DNA of 64,000 nucleotides from Dyadobacter arcticus (GCF_011762185.1 NZ_JAASQJ010000001.1:1550001-1614000); one strand, 5' to 3'. Positions 1-8,653 are shown, counted from the first letter of the stretch. Program-made: numbers and translations. The notes: a model not told the origin generated them from the letters alone.

Positions 1-142
1 CATGAAAGTTTTCCGCCTTGTTAAACAGTTCAAGTATTTCCTCACTACTTCTAGTGACATCAATAATTTTCTTTACAAAGTCGATTAAGAATAAAATTGC
101 GAATATCCCTAGAATGAACAATACAATTATTAATATTTCCAT
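1..142 (-). CDS. Small membrane protein, N-terminal part (runs off the window)
   Basis: The reading frame starts with ATG at 142 on the minus strand and is still open at position 1, giving 47 residues. The first 22 residues are almost entirely hydrophobic (MEILIIVLFILGIFAILFLI), which predicts one N-terminal membrane segment. A basic and acidic stretch follows (FVKKIIDVTRSSEEILELF) and looks helical and cytoplasmic. An AAAAGG stretch lies just upstream of the start. No family is recognised from this fragment. It lies downstream of the XRE-type regulator on the same strand. Confidence 0.5.
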   Translation of the reverse strand, partial: MEILIIVLFILGIFAILFLIDFVKKIIDVTRSSEEILELFNKAENFH

Positions 143-238
143 ACGTACCTTTTGCTTTTAGGTTGATTCATTAAATCTTTGGCGCAAATGTTATTTACTT
201 GCTATCAACCGGTCCAACCGCCCCATCATCTCATCCTT

Positions 239-616
239 CTACTTCAACATCCGCTCATACGAAGCAATCTTCTCCTCATGAAGCTGAATTATCTTTTCGA
301 CAGGATTTAAATAAATGGTGCCCTGGTTAAAGGAGTTATCATTGGAATGATCGTGGTAAGTATTCGTAATAATATTAATCGCCTTTGCCTCATCAAAATT
401 CTGAATCGCCTCAGCCGGGATTTTAAGAATTGCCGCAACTTGCTCCAAAATGTCGGAGTCAATCTTTTCTTTTTGTTCGAGGAGTGAGATTTTTTGTTGG
501 TTCCAGTCTTCGCCGAGCTCAAACGCCAAATAATCCTGCTTTATTTGGAGCATCTCCCTGAATCTTTTTAAGTTACGGCCTTCGTGGATCTTCGGATTGG
601 AGGTAGTATGTGCCAT
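239..616 (-). CDS. XRE-type helix-turn-helix protein
   Basis: This is a 125-residue protein when started at the internal ATG at 616 (MAHTTSNPK). The longer frame up to 766 adds 50 residues of non-conserved sequence, so the shorter start is preferred. Residues about 10-65 fit a Cro/C1-type helix-turn-helix (GRNLKRFREMLQIKQDYLAFEL, then QQKISLLEQKEKID and LEQVAAILKIPAEAI). The C-terminal 40 residues (PVEKIIQLHEEKIASYERMLK) are helical and may form a dimerising coiled coil. This architecture is common for regulators on Bacteroidetes genomes. The target is unknown. The gene ends 300 bp from the CBASS genes and is probably a separate unit. Confidence 0.7.
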   Translation of the reverse strand: MAHTTSNPKIHEGRNLKRFREMLQIKQDYLAFELGEDWNQQKISLLEQKEKIDSDILEQVAAILKIPAEAIQNFDEAKAINIITNTYHDHSNDNSFNQGTIYLNPVEKIIQLHEEKIASYERMLK

Positions 617-916
617 GTGGAAAGGGTGTTTGGTTAAAAAAAGCAATTTATATAAATCTGCCGGGAAGTGCTCGGATATCTTAAAGGCATTGCAATGTAT
701 ATTACCGGGCGAATGTGTTGGGATCAGGCCGCGGCAGTCCGTGCTTTGCAGAAAACGTAAATGCAAGAATTTCTACACACTTAAAAATCAACGAAATGAA
801 CACACATCCACACTCAGACAATGATTCCGAAGGCTTTGCTTGGCAGACCAGCTCTACCGCGCCTATGGTCGCAGCTCGCTACGCGCGAGTTGACCCCTTG
901 CTGCTATGACCTATTC
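617..916. other. Gap between the XRE gene and the CBASS operon
   Basis: No convincing gene is seen. Open frames on the plus strand (one ends at 909) have no recognisable domain or good start site. The segment contains the 3' side of the CD-NTase gene and the promoter side of the XRE gene. No clear terminator hairpin with a T-run was found. Confidence 0.3.
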
Positions 917-2251
917 TTAGACTATCATAACTGATTGTCTGTCCTTTGCGACACAAACGCCGTTTTTTACAATATATACCTCTACAAAGTGATTACCTCG
1001 GAATTTTGTTACCTCAGAATGCGTAATGCTACCTTTTACAATTTGCCCTCGTATTGAATTGTGCCGCAGTGCTTCTTGTCCACGATTTAAGGTTTTCCAA
1101 TAGACCTCATAAGGCCACGGTACATTGCATTTAATCCCGAAAGATAGTGAACGCCCAACTTTCACCCTGCTTCCTCTATTAGCTAGTTTGTAATCCATGT
1201 AACCGTCCTTCTTTGCAACTCTACCTAATATCTGGACAGTATAAGACACATTTATTTGTTCTCTCAAACCGACATCAGATAGATATTGCTCGGTATTATC
1301 GAATTGAATCAAGGTGCCATCGGGCAGCCTTCGCTCCATACTTCGTTTCTCATCAGGTTTTTTGAAGTCTTCACCAAAGATTTTTTGCCATTTTGAAAGG
1401 CTTTTTTGTAAATCAGTTTCCTCGTAGGCATCAGTCACTTTTTCAGAGTAATCGATGATCTTGTTTCGAAACACTAACCATCCGTCTTGATCCCATCGAT
1501 CTCCGAAGTTTTCACCTGTTTCTCCGGGATCAGAAATTGTCGGCATATAGTAATTGTTTTGCATGTAGGAGCGTAATTTTCCTAGTATTGTATACAAAGC
1601 TGTTGGGACATCTTCATAACATTTTGGATCCTCCAGAAGAGCAATGTCGTTAACCTGCTCACCAAGTAACGTGCTTAGAATGATCGATTTAATGCTGAAT
1701 GTTCGCTTGTAATCTCGCAAGAATTTAATCAGACGGACAACTTTGACAAAGTGGTGTTTTGTAATTCGGTTTTTATCATCAAGCCATTCTGTGAATTTTT
1801 CAGGATCAGTTAGTTCAAACAGATCTTCGTGGCGATTAGTCACATATTTCTCACCATGCCTTTCTAAGTAAGGAACGATATCAAGGTGAAAATCATTTGC
1901 ATACTTTATGGTCACACAGCGTGTCTTGCGACTTGCCTTGTCTTCGTAGATACTTCCTTTGAATGTTTTGAAGAGATTATTAACATAATCGCAAGCTTCC
2001 CAATCTTCAAACTCTTTGATATAAAGTAAAACGTCCGCGTCATACTCATCTGTCACCTTTAAGGGCTTGATTATTGTCTTATGAGCGTATGATCCCTGGG
2101 GGATTATATCCAAGAACTTATCCTTGAATTGTTGCGAGTTTTTTAGAAAATTAGTGATCGCCTCAGTTCGATCGTCTAAGGTGTCGATCCTGGTAGAATT
2201 AAGATTGACCTCATTTTCAAGAAAATGTTTGAAGTAGTTAGTTAGTTTCAC
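917..2251 (-). CDS. CD-NTase: cyclic oligonucleotide synthase of a CBASS anti-phage system
   Basis: This 444-residue protein has the nucleotidyltransferase core of CD-NTases (SMODS family). The glycine-serine motif GSYAHKT starts at G53, the metal-binding pair is D71-x-D73 (EYDADVLLYI), and the third acidic residue is D124 (FHLDIVPYLE). Residues about 340-444 match the C-terminal AGS-C sensor domain found in many CBASS enzymes (key parts YEVYWKTLNRGQEALR and FRGNHFVEVYIVKNG). In known systems such enzymes make cyclic di- or trinucleotides on phage infection and activate a partner effector. The start overlaps the end of the Cap5 gene by 14 bp, so the two are translationally linked. No Cap2/Cap3 (E1/E2, JAB) genes are present, so this is the minimal type I layout. 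The cyclic product cannot be told from sequence. Confidence 0.92.
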   Translation of the reverse strand: MKLTNYFKHFLENEVNLNSTRIDTLDDRTEAITNFLKNSQQFKDKFLDIIPQGSYAHKTIIKPLKVTDEYDADVLLYIKEFEDWEACDYVNNLFKTFKGSIYEDKASRKTRCVTIKYANDFHLDIVPYLERHGEKYVTNRHEDLFELTDPEKFTEWLDDKNRITKHHFVKVVRLIKFLRDYKRTFSIKSIILSTLLGEQVNDIALLEDPKCYEDVPTALYTILGKLRSYMQNNYYMPTISDPGETGENFGDRWDQDGWLVFRNKIIDYSEKVTDAYEETDLQKSLSKWQKIFGEDFKKPDEKRSMERRLPDGTLIQFDNTEQYLSDVGLREQINVSYTVQILGRVAKKDGYMDYKLANRGSRVKVGRSLSFGIKCNVPWPYEVYWKTLNRGQEALRHNSIRGQIVKGSITHSEVTKFRGNHFVEVYIVKNGVCVAKDRQSVMIV

Positions 2252-3434
2252 GAGTGTTGATGGTTAGTGCTGGTGCATAAGTTTGGCCGGTATAATCCCA
2301 AATTGTGAGAGGGGGATGCACATTACGCATTATGCCTCTTCCACACACAATTGCGACGGTGAGAGGCACAGCCAAAAATAGCCTGATTTCTGAGCAGGAT
2401 TTATGATCTACTTCAATCTGGCTTAGAAAATCATGGTAGGTCTTAGTGAAATTCTCGAGAGATTTACGCTTTCTCACTATATCCCGAGTTGGTAACACAT
2501 CTTTGGGACGAAGAACATAAATATTTTGGTCTTGCGAATCCGGAATTGTGGATAAATCTATTGTACCGCTTATGTTCAGAACTAGGCTGACATTAGAGCT
2601 GGTCGAATTTCGCGTTTGAATAGCTTCGAATTCAATATCATCGCCATCTTCTGGCCAAACCCAACTTTCTGAGTTACCTCGATGTTTCTGGAACAATGAT
2701 GTCGGGATTTTGTCATCTAGCCGATAACCGAAATAGGTTAGCAGAGGAATTCGTGAAAATGCAAAGATCGCGAGATGGCGAATTGCACCTTTTCGCACCC
2801 CCTCTTCGATTATTCGAATAGAACTATCGATTATTGATTTTCCCATTGACCAGTAAGCGTCCCAACTATCTTCCGGCTCCGACAGACCAGTCAAATCAAT
2901 TTCAATACCTTGTTTATCAAAGCTATCTAAAAACCGCGCAAATTTGTTCTCAGAATCCAGCAAGTCGAGCCTAGCTCTTTGTTGAGACAACTCAACAGTC
3001 GTCCCGCGAATCTTTCCTAATAGCCGTATAACTACCGACTCTGAATCATTCTCGAGATTAGTTAGATGAAAAATTCGAGCTTCATGACTTGTCTTCAATT
3101 GAATCAAACGCTCAATAGTAAAGACTTCCAATGTTTCTTTTGAGTCCGCTATCTTGTGATGCTCGGCGCATAACAGAACCATGTTTTCAACTAGATTTCT
3201 TTCATTCAATGGCATCTCAGATTCTCCTCGCGGGGACTTCTTGCTAGTTGTCCAGCCAACAATGTGGGCCATCTCTCCAATGTTTACATCATATTCTAAA
3301 TCAAGTAGATATTTATTACAGTATGCGCACCTTCCTCCGGATCTTACCCACAGTTTGACTTTATCGGGTTCCTTTATGCTCGGGCGTTTATCGACTGTAT
3401 AGTTATCCAGTTCGATGGTTGTGACTTCGGCCAT
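2238..3434 (-). CDS. cap5: Cap5-type CBASS effector: HNH endonuclease with SAVED domain
   Basis: This 398-residue protein starts with an HNH nuclease of the zinc-containing type: CAYC at C36/C39, the catalytic-site segment EMAHIVG with H57, and NMVLLCAEHHKIAD with C89, H92 and H93. Residues about 170-398 fit a SAVED domain, the CARF-related sensor of cyclic nucleotides (HLAIFAFSRIPLLTYFGYRL). In characterised Cap5 proteins, ligand binding to SAVED drives assembly and releases non-specific double-strand DNA cleavage, which kills the infected cell. The length fits Cap5. The gene sits directly upstream of the CD-NTase and 45 bp downstream of the BRCT-domain gene. Family assignment is strong; the ligand is unknown. 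Confidence 0.92.
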   Translation of the reverse strand: MAEVTTIELDNYTVDKRPSIKEPDKVKLWVRSGGRCAYCNKYLLDLEYDVNIGEMAHIVGWTTSKKSPRGESEMPLNERNLVENMVLLCAEHHKIADSKETLEVFTIERLIQLKTSHEARIFHLTNLENDSESVVIRLLGKIRGTTVELSQQRARLDLLDSENKFARFLDSFDKQGIEIDLTGLSEPEDSWDAYWSMGKSIIDSSIRIIEEGVRKGAIRHLAIFAFSRIPLLTYFGYRLDDKIPTSLFQKHRGNSESWVWPEDGDDIEFEAIQTRNSTSSNVSLVLNISGTIDLSTIPDSQDQNIYVLRPKDVLPTRDIVRKRKSLENFTKTYHDFLSQIEVDHKSCSEIRLFLAVPLTVAIVCGRGIMRNVHPPLTIWDYTGQTYAPALTINTRETN

Positions 3435-3479
3435 AATTTTGAGAAATAGTTAATGAATGGAAATAGCAGCAGGACCCAG

Positions 3480-4412
3480 TTACCTGTGAGTGAAGCCAAA
3501 GTCAACTAGACAATTAAAAAGATCCTCCTCAAATATCACTTCCGGCCCGGCACCTTTCTTCTTCATATTCATGGCCTTCTCCACCTTTCGGCCGTACATT
3601 TCAAATGCCCATGCAGGGTTCCGCACGTCGCAAATGACCAGATAGTGAAGCTTTGCGGTTACTGAGTCGGCGGCAAGTCCTCCGTACATTTCGACAATCT
3701 GCGCCAGTTCCTTCCGTGAATACCTCGAAGACTCTCCGGTAAAGCAAAAGCTGGCAGCCGGCGCTGTGCATTCCTGAATAAGGATTGAAACCTGCTGCTC
3801 AGCAAGCTTGACAGGAATGGTGACCTTCTCTTGTTCGGCTGGTCTGATGGAAGTAATGGATTGGCAGAATGTAAGCAGCTCGCTGTGATCGTCAGCCGAT
3901 AACTGTCGCTCTGCTTGAATGCGCTCAATGGCTGGCAGCAGGGTATCAAATGGCCAGGTCTTAAACATGGGCGCATTGTTGGAAGTCCAATTGCCCAAAG
4001 CGGTAAGCTCCTCAATGTTGATCGTTTGGTCCGAGGAGATCCCAGCCAGAAACCCGCCAAGCTGTTGCGTAGAAGATGTGATCACATCATAATATGGATT
4101 CCGGTTGTAATCCAGATAATTCTTGCAAAGCCAGATCAAATCCTCAGCCTCCTCCTCTGTGACAACGCCATCGCTGATAACGGCATTGATCTTGGTGACA
4201 AACTTGTTGTAAGGAGCCTTGGCCTGCAAGCTGGAAACAGAGCTGATCCACGCGCGGAGCATTTCAATCTCGTTGTCATTAATATGGCCGTCCGCTTGAA
4301 TGCCAGCGATTAGCCCGTAAAGGGTGTTCAAATCTTTGTGAACCTGAGCCGGCCCGCAGAATTGGCGGAATGAGCCGCTGTCGTAAGTGTTGAAATAAGA
4401 GGTGTCGAGCAT
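3480..4412 (-). CDS. TerB-like segments plus C-terminal BRCT domain, linked to the CBASS operon
   Basis: This 310-residue protein has a C-terminal BRCT domain at about 221-305 (SFCFTGESSRYSRKELAQIV, then the GG turn, KLHYLVICD and IFEEDLFNCL), like the BRCT of NAD-dependent DNA ligases. Such domains bind DNA ends or phosphoproteins. The N-terminal 190 residues carry repeated acidic helical units (IQADGHINDNEIEMLRAWI near 39-56, AVISDGVVTEEEAEDLIWL near 78-95, and a weaker pair near 125-185). These resemble TerB-like folds. The stop lies 45 bp before the Cap5 start on the same strand, so co-transcription is likely. A role as an accessory or damage sensor for CBASS is inference. BRCT is fairly sure; TerB likeness is moderate. 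Confidence 0.72.
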   Translation of the reverse strand: MLDTSYFNTYDSGSFRQFCGPAQVHKDLNTLYGLIAGIQADGHINDNEIEMLRAWISSVSSLQAKAPYNKFVTKINAVISDGVVTEEEAEDLIWLCKNYLDYNRNPYYDVITSSTQQLGGFLAGISSDQTINIEELTALGNWTSNNAPMFKTWPFDTLLPAIERIQAERQLSADDHSELLTFCQSITSIRPAEQEKVTIPVKLAEQQVSILIQECTAPAASFCFTGESSRYSRKELAQIVEMYGGLAADSVTAKLHYLVICDVRNPAWAFEMYGRKVEKAMNMKKKGAGPEVIFEEDLFNCLVDFGFTHR

Positions 4413-4660
4413 GGGAGGTTGAGTTGGGTTTACTTTTGGGATAAGTATCGGGAGTAATCATCCTAACTTCTTGCGCAAGAGAATTGATTAAACGGTAAGC
4501 ATATGTAAAGCGTCCAGCTCGATGTTCAGGCTATCTGAGGCGCAAGGCCACTTATATCGCTTACTATTCCCGTAGTTCAATGTATATTCTCGCTATTTCT
4601 ATTTGCTTGGATTTTTTTATTTTAAAAAATTGCTAGACGTTGAAACCCAAATCTCAGGAT

Positions 4661-5785
4661 ATGTCATATACTGCCCAAGTTTATAATGTGATGATCGCCT
4701 CACCTAGTGATGTAGATGAAGTCAAAGAAATTGCTAGAAGATTGATTTACGAGTGGAATATTGTTCATTCAAAAAATCGCGCGATAGTATTATTACCGAT
4801 TGATTGGAAGCATACTTCTTCCCCTAATATGGGAGCACGACCGCAAAGCTTAATTAACCAACAGGTCTTGGCAAACGCAGACATTCTCGTTGGAATATTT
4901 TGGACACGACTAGGTACCCCAACAGGAACGCATTCAAGTGGGACTGTTGAAGAAATTGAATTGCATGTAAGCAAGGGGCTGCCCACACTTCTATACTTTT
5001 CAAATGAACTTGTCGAACCTCAACGGGTTAATCACGATCAATACAAGGCAGTTCAAGATCTAAGGAATCAGTACCAAAATGAGGGCATACTTCATTCCTT
5101 CGCCACCCAGTATGAGTTTGAAAACTCATTTCGAACTCATTTGGCATTGACTTTAAACAATTCGCAATTTTCTCAATTTTTTTTAATGGGAAGCAGCGAA
5201 ACTAATCAGCAACAGGAAGACCCGGCGTTATCGGTCGGAGCAAAGGAATTATTATTGGCCGCAGCGAATTCAGATCATGGAGAAATCCTCCATAGTGAAA
5301 CTCGTGACGGTCTCAATATTATAGCGGGGAGTCAAAATTTTGTTGAAATGCAGTCAGCTCGTATGAAGGCTAAATGGAAGTCAGCGCTGTCAGAATTGGA
5401 AACCATGAATATGGTTGTGACAAAAAACGGATCAATTTATAAGGTAACCGATTTGGGGTTTGAGGTTTGTGATCAGTTGGCAAGTGAGCTTACGAATATA
5501 ACAAAGGAAATTCCAGAACTGACCGACGATGCTGCTGAACTGTTAATCAGGGCGGCCAGTAATGATAAAGGAGAAATACTATACCGTACGACGGGGCGAA
5601 AGCCTATTTTGGTTGTGAACGGCCACAACTATATGCCGAATCCAACAGGAAAAATAGCAGCACATTGGCAGGCGGTCGTAGATGAACTTGAAAGTCAGGG
5701 TTTGATCAGGTATGACAGTAGTAAGAGCTTCGCCCTAACAAAATCCGGATTTGATCTTGCAGCTGAGTTGGATCAAACGACGTGA
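4661..5785 (+). CDS. DUF4062-like protein with two tandem winged-helix-like repeats
   Basis: The ATG at 4661 is chosen over an in-frame TTG at 4640, giving 374 residues. The N-terminal 170 residues (VMIASPSDVDEVKEIARRLI, IDWKHTSSPNMGARPQ, ADILVGIFWTRLGTPTG and SGTVEEIE) match the DUF4062 type, which shares a flavodoxin-like core with TIR and nucleoside deoxyribosyltransferase proteins. Two repeats of about 80 residues follow, near 195-275 and 283-370. Each has AKELLLAAANSDHGEIL / AAELLIRAASNDKGEIL at its start and a LTxxGF close. They look like winged helices. It is divergent from the BRCT/CBASS operon across a 248-bp gap, in a defense-like island. A function in defense is inferred from the neighbourhood only. 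Confidence 0.7.
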   Translation: MSYTAQVYNVMIASPSDVDEVKEIARRLIYEWNIVHSKNRAIVLLPIDWKHTSSPNMGARPQSLINQQVLANADILVGIFWTRLGTPTGTHSSGTVEEIELHVSKGLPTLLYFSNELVEPQRVNHDQYKAVQDLRNQYQNEGILHSFATQYEFENSFRTHLALTLNNSQFSQFFLMGSSETNQQQEDPALSVGAKELLLAAANSDHGEILHSETRDGLNIIAGSQNFVEMQSARMKAKWKSALSELETMNMVVTKNGSIYKVTDLGFEVCDQLASELTNITKEIPELTDDAAELLIRAASNDKGEILYRTTGRKPILVVNGHNYMPNPTGKIAAHWQAVVDELESQGLIRYDSSKSFALTKSGFDLAAELDQTT

Positions 5786-5914
5786 TCCTCCAGAACATCA
5801 ACCATGAATATTGATAAAATTATCCGCGGTCTCAGTATCCGGCGTTCTGTACAATTTCTCAGGGACAGATGCGAGTTTTGAAGGGTGTATCCGAGAGCCA
5901 AGCCCGTAAAATTG

Positions 5915-6508
5915 CTAAAAACTCATAATCAGCGGCTTCCACTTTTCAGGATCAACATGATCGCCATTTCGTTCAGAAAGGATGGAGTCGTCTAAATGGA
6001 CGCGAACGATTTTCAATTCCAATGTTACGCTTCGGATGTTTTCAATTCCTGTTTCAGCTGCAAAAGGATGGATTGCAACAAATTGGGCTTCGAGATGGAC
6101 AGGGCATTCGAGAACGCGTGGTGCCTTTACTATATCAGACTTGCCTGGCGTCAAATTAGCCCTGGAAAATTTGTCCGGTTCATGTACATATCCTTTCGCA
6201 ACTTTCCCGGCAGGAACTGGATTGCTCCCGGTTAAAAGTGCGAGTTTGTCAACGGCTTCGACCTGATCGACCGACGGCAGGTTCAATACACACTCACGTG
6301 TCCTAAGGATATTTTCTGTCGTTTTGGAATGCGCCGCAATCCCGATCATGCAACGGTAACCGAGCCAAAAAGCAGATGAAATGGGCGCTAAATTAAAGGT
6401 GTTGTCGCTATTAGTGGTGCCGACCAAAACTACGGGGGTACCAAAATATAATATGGAAGGATTGCTTACTTGATGCATACGTTTGTGTTTTTTTACAAAA
6501 CACTTCAT
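5915..6508 (-). CDS. Flavin reductase family protein (FMN-binding split barrel)
   Basis: This 197-residue protein fits the flavin-reductase-like FMN-binding family. The typical early segment is present (FGTPVVLVGTTNSDNTFNLAPISSAFWLGYRCMIG, broken here as FGTPVVLVGTTN and NLAPISSAFWLGY), followed by TTENILRTRECVLNLPS. Family members bind FMN and reduce flavin or catalyse NAD(P)H-dependent redox steps. The specific substrate cannot be read from sequence. The start at 6508 is kept; an internal Met ten residues in is possible. The gene is divergent from the MsrA-like gene, with about 80 bp between them. Confidence 0.75.
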   Translation of the reverse strand: MKCFVKKHKRMHQVSNPSILYFGTPVVLVGTTNSDNTFNLAPISSAFWLGYRCMIGIAAHSKTTENILRTRECVLNLPSVDQVEAVDKLALLTGSNPVPAGKVAKGYVHEPDKFSRANLTPGKSDIVKAPRVLECPVHLEAQFVAIHPFAAETGIENIRSVTLELKIVRVHLDDSILSERNGDHVDPEKWKPLIMSF

Positions 6509-6589
6509 TATTATGCTCGGTGAAAACCCGTTTCTTGCGTAAATTCTACCAATTTAGTTAGCAGCATATCTGTTAATTGTAACGATCTC

Positions 6590-7117
6590 ATGACAGCATT
6601 TGAAAAAATTGGATTGGGTGGAAGCTGTCACTGGTGTACCGAAGCCATATTTCAATCATTGAAAGGCGTACTCCATGTCAGCCAGGGGTGGATCGCGTCT
6701 GATGACAATCCGGCCCGATTTTCCGAGGCTGTCGTTGTCGAATCCTACCCGGCGCAAATTTTCCTGCCAACACTGATCGAAATTCACCTTCATACACATA
6801 GCTGTACGTCCGACCACTCCAAGCGATCCAAGTATCGATCTGCGATTTATACATTCTCCGACGAACAGTTTTACTGGGCAAACCAGGCGATTGAGAAATT
6901 GCAGGCGGACTTTGATGAGAGGATTATTACTGAGGTGATCCCATTCGGAAAGTTCAGGCTGAATGATGAAAGGTATCTGGACTATTATTCGAAAAATCCT
7001 GACAAGCCTTTCTGCAAGACGTTCATTGATCCCAAGTTGAAGATTTTGCTGATCAGGTTTTCTGGTGAAATTGATGACAACAAGTCTAAACACCTTTCCA
7101 ATACCAGCCCTATTTGA
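6590..7117 (+). CDS. MsrA-like peptide-methionine (S)-S-oxide reductase
   Basis: This 175-residue protein matches MsrA in length and order: IGLGGSCHWCTEAIFQSLKG near the start, then HLHTHSCTSD, KYRSAIY, and IITEVIPFGKFRLNDERYLDYY. In MsrA the first Cys of the usual GCFW motif is the nucleophile. Here the motif is G-S-C-H-W-C, so C13 takes that place, with an added Cys at 16 and a His in place of Phe. The middle region (KGVLHVSQGWIASDDNPARF) is also divergent. Repair of oxidised methionine is likely but altered specificity is possible. The stop codon overlaps the start of the next gene (TGATG). Confidence 0.72.
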   Translation: MTAFEKIGLGGSCHWCTEAIFQSLKGVLHVSQGWIASDDNPARFSEAVVVESYPAQIFLPTLIEIHLHTHSCTSDHSKRSKYRSAIYTFSDEQFYWANQAIEKLQADFDERIITEVIPFGKFRLNDERYLDYYSKNPDKPFCKTFIDPKLKILLIRFSGEIDDNKSKHLSNTSPI

Positions 7118-7800
7118 TGAACCAGCCACTAGTCGCTACGTTAGCCATCGCTTCGGCTGCACAAGCGTATTTCGATGATTTGCGAAGGGAGAATTTTCCA
7201 AAGGAAAGGAATTACCTGAATGCACATCTGACTTTATTTAATGCATTGCCCGACGAGCCGTGGATCTTTGATAAGATGCAAATGTTAACCACAGGTCAGG
7301 CTGTATTTGATGTAAAGGTCGATCAGATTGTTTCACTTGGGGGCGGGACGGCCTTCAAGGTTATTTCACCAGAACTGAGTGTGCTGCATCGGAATTTGCA
7401 AACACATTTTCAGGAGTCTCTTACCAATCAGGATAAACAGAAAAGGAATTTTCATATAACTGTTCAAAACAAGGTGGAGGGCTCTAATGCGAAGGACTTG
7501 CAAGCCGAGCTTAGATCGACCTTCGAGCCATTTTGCTTTACGGCCGAAGGCATCCATTTGTGGAGATACCTTGGCGGGCCGTGGGCAGTTTATCAGGACT
7601 TTCCCCTTCAACAGCTAGCGTTGGGCAAATTCAACCAAACTTGTATTTCCAATCCGTTTTCATCTGAGCATAAAGAGCATTGCCCTCAGCCTGTCGCCAC
7701 TACACTGCGGCAGCATCTGCTTTTTCCTGCTGACCAGTTCCTTTCTGTAAAGGCTGATAATCATTTTCCTTATCGTACTTCTTTCCGCCCTTATAATTAG
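7117..7800 (+). CDS. 2'-5' RNA ligase-like (2H phosphoesterase) protein
   Basis: The start is ATG at 7117, overlapping the MsrA stop. The two HxT/S motifs of the 2H superfamily are present: HLTLFNALP at about residue 35 and HITVQNK at about 112. The rest fits the bacterial LigT-like group, which hydrolyses or ligates cyclic or 2'-5' phosphodiesters. The usual family end (YLGGPWAVYQDFPL) is reached near residue 165, but the frame continues for another 60 residues that resemble nothing. That tail overlaps the convergent DUF4385 gene by about 100 bp. A lost stop codon or a frameshift near 7600 would explain it. Confidence 0.68.
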   Translation: MNQPLVATLAIASAAQAYFDDLRRENFPKERNYLNAHLTLFNALPDEPWIFDKMQMLTTGQAVFDVKVDQIVSLGGGTAFKVISPELSVLHRNLQTHFQESLTNQDKQKRNFHITVQNKVEGSNAKDLQAELRSTFEPFCFTAEGIHLWRYLGGPWAVYQDFPLQQLALGKFNQTCISNPFSSEHKEHCPQPVATTLRQHLLFPADQFLSVKADNHFPYRTSFRPYN

Positions 7801-8119
7801 CATAGCGGCGTGCCCTGGTAAAACCCATTTGCAGATATTTACGCGCCATATCTGCACCTACAAAGTCTTGTCTTTCCAAATAGCTAAGGAACAGTTCATA
7901 AATCTTATTGCTGCTTTCCTCAGCAACAGCCTCGGTCTTAAATCGCCAGAACTGGCCGACCTCTGATTTGTAGGGTTCGCAGATCAAAACACCCTGCTCA
8001 CCTTTGCCGACGCGGTAGACCTCCGGATGCTTTTTGTAGTCAACATCCGGCTTCCAGGAATAGGCTTCCTCGTCAAAGTTTAAGTAAGATGGAGTTTCCT
8101 TTGGTAGTCGCTTACCCAT
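7700..8119 (-). CDS. DUF4385 family protein
   Basis: This 139-residue protein shows the strongly conserved DUF4385 pattern: SYLNFDEEAYSWKPDVDYKK, VYRVGKGEQGVLICEPYKSE, QFWRFKT, then DFVGADMARKYLQMGFTRAR. The family is widespread in bacteria and phages and has no assigned reaction. The gene's C-terminal end (lysine- and glutamine-rich) overlaps the tail of the convergent 2H gene. It starts 6 bp after the DUF4174 gene on the same strand, so the two probably form an operon. Confidence 0.8.
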   Translation of the reverse strand: MGKRLPKETPSYLNFDEEAYSWKPDVDYKKHPEVYRVGKGEQGVLICEPYKSEVGQFWRFKTEAVAEESSNKIYELFLSYLERQDFVGADMARKYLQMGFTRARRYANYKGGKKYDKENDYQPLQKGTGQQEKADAAAV

Positions 8120-8125
8120 TTGTTG

Positions 8126-8503
8126 CTACTTTGGCTTGTTACTTCGACTGCGCTTGATCTCATCTTTTCGCATCGGCATAGCGTCAATCAAGCCAAACAA
8201 CTTCTCGGCACTCACTACCCCGGTGCATCTTAACTTTTCACCACCATCGCGGCCAACTAATATCAAGGTGAATGAACTGGAGCTATCGATGTCCCACTTC
8301 TTCCAAGCAGACAAATCCTTCCCTGAAGAAGGAAAGCGTTGCACATTAATATCGCGCTCGATCATCTCTTTTTGATGCGCATCCAGGATCGCCATCTGCG
8401 ATTTTTGTTTTACTAAACCGCTGTTTGTATAGAAAACCAGTATCTGTCTCGGAGACTCAGTTGTGATGAGTCTGATAATCATTATTCCGAATAGTGTTTT
8501 CAT
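8126..8503 (-). CDS. DUF4174 family protein
   Basis: This 125-residue protein matches DUF4174. An initial strand (PRQILVFYTNSG) is followed by an aspartate-rich helix region, then LILVGRDGGEKLRCTGVVSA and LFGLIDAMPMRKDEIKRSRS, which are the family hallmarks. The fold resembles thioredoxin-like oxidoreductases without the CxxC motif. In many homologues a signal peptide precedes the domain; here the N-terminus is short (MKTLFGIMIIRLI) and may be a remnant. It is upstream of and probably co-transcribed with the DUF4385 gene. Confidence 0.7.
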   Translation of the reverse strand: MKTLFGIMIIRLITTESPRQILVFYTNSGLVKQKSQMAILDAHQKEMIERDINVQRFPSSGKDLSAWKKWDIDSSSSFTLILVGRDGGEKLRCTGVVSAEKLFGLIDAMPMRKDEIKRSRSNKPK

Positions 8504-8653
8504 GCGAACTGCATTTCAAATACTTTGCCAGAAGGATGTATCTTAGCGAATGCTAGTGCGAGATAATAGGGGCAAATTGAAACGGCAACGATAGATTTTC
8601 GAGCAGCTTTTGTTACGAACGATAAAAACCGTATATAATAAAGCCTACCAGTA

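Noticed and set aside
597..909. Open frames on the plus strand upstream of the CBASS 3' end
   Set aside because: No domain, poor start sites and biased composition; they overlap the XRE gene frame.
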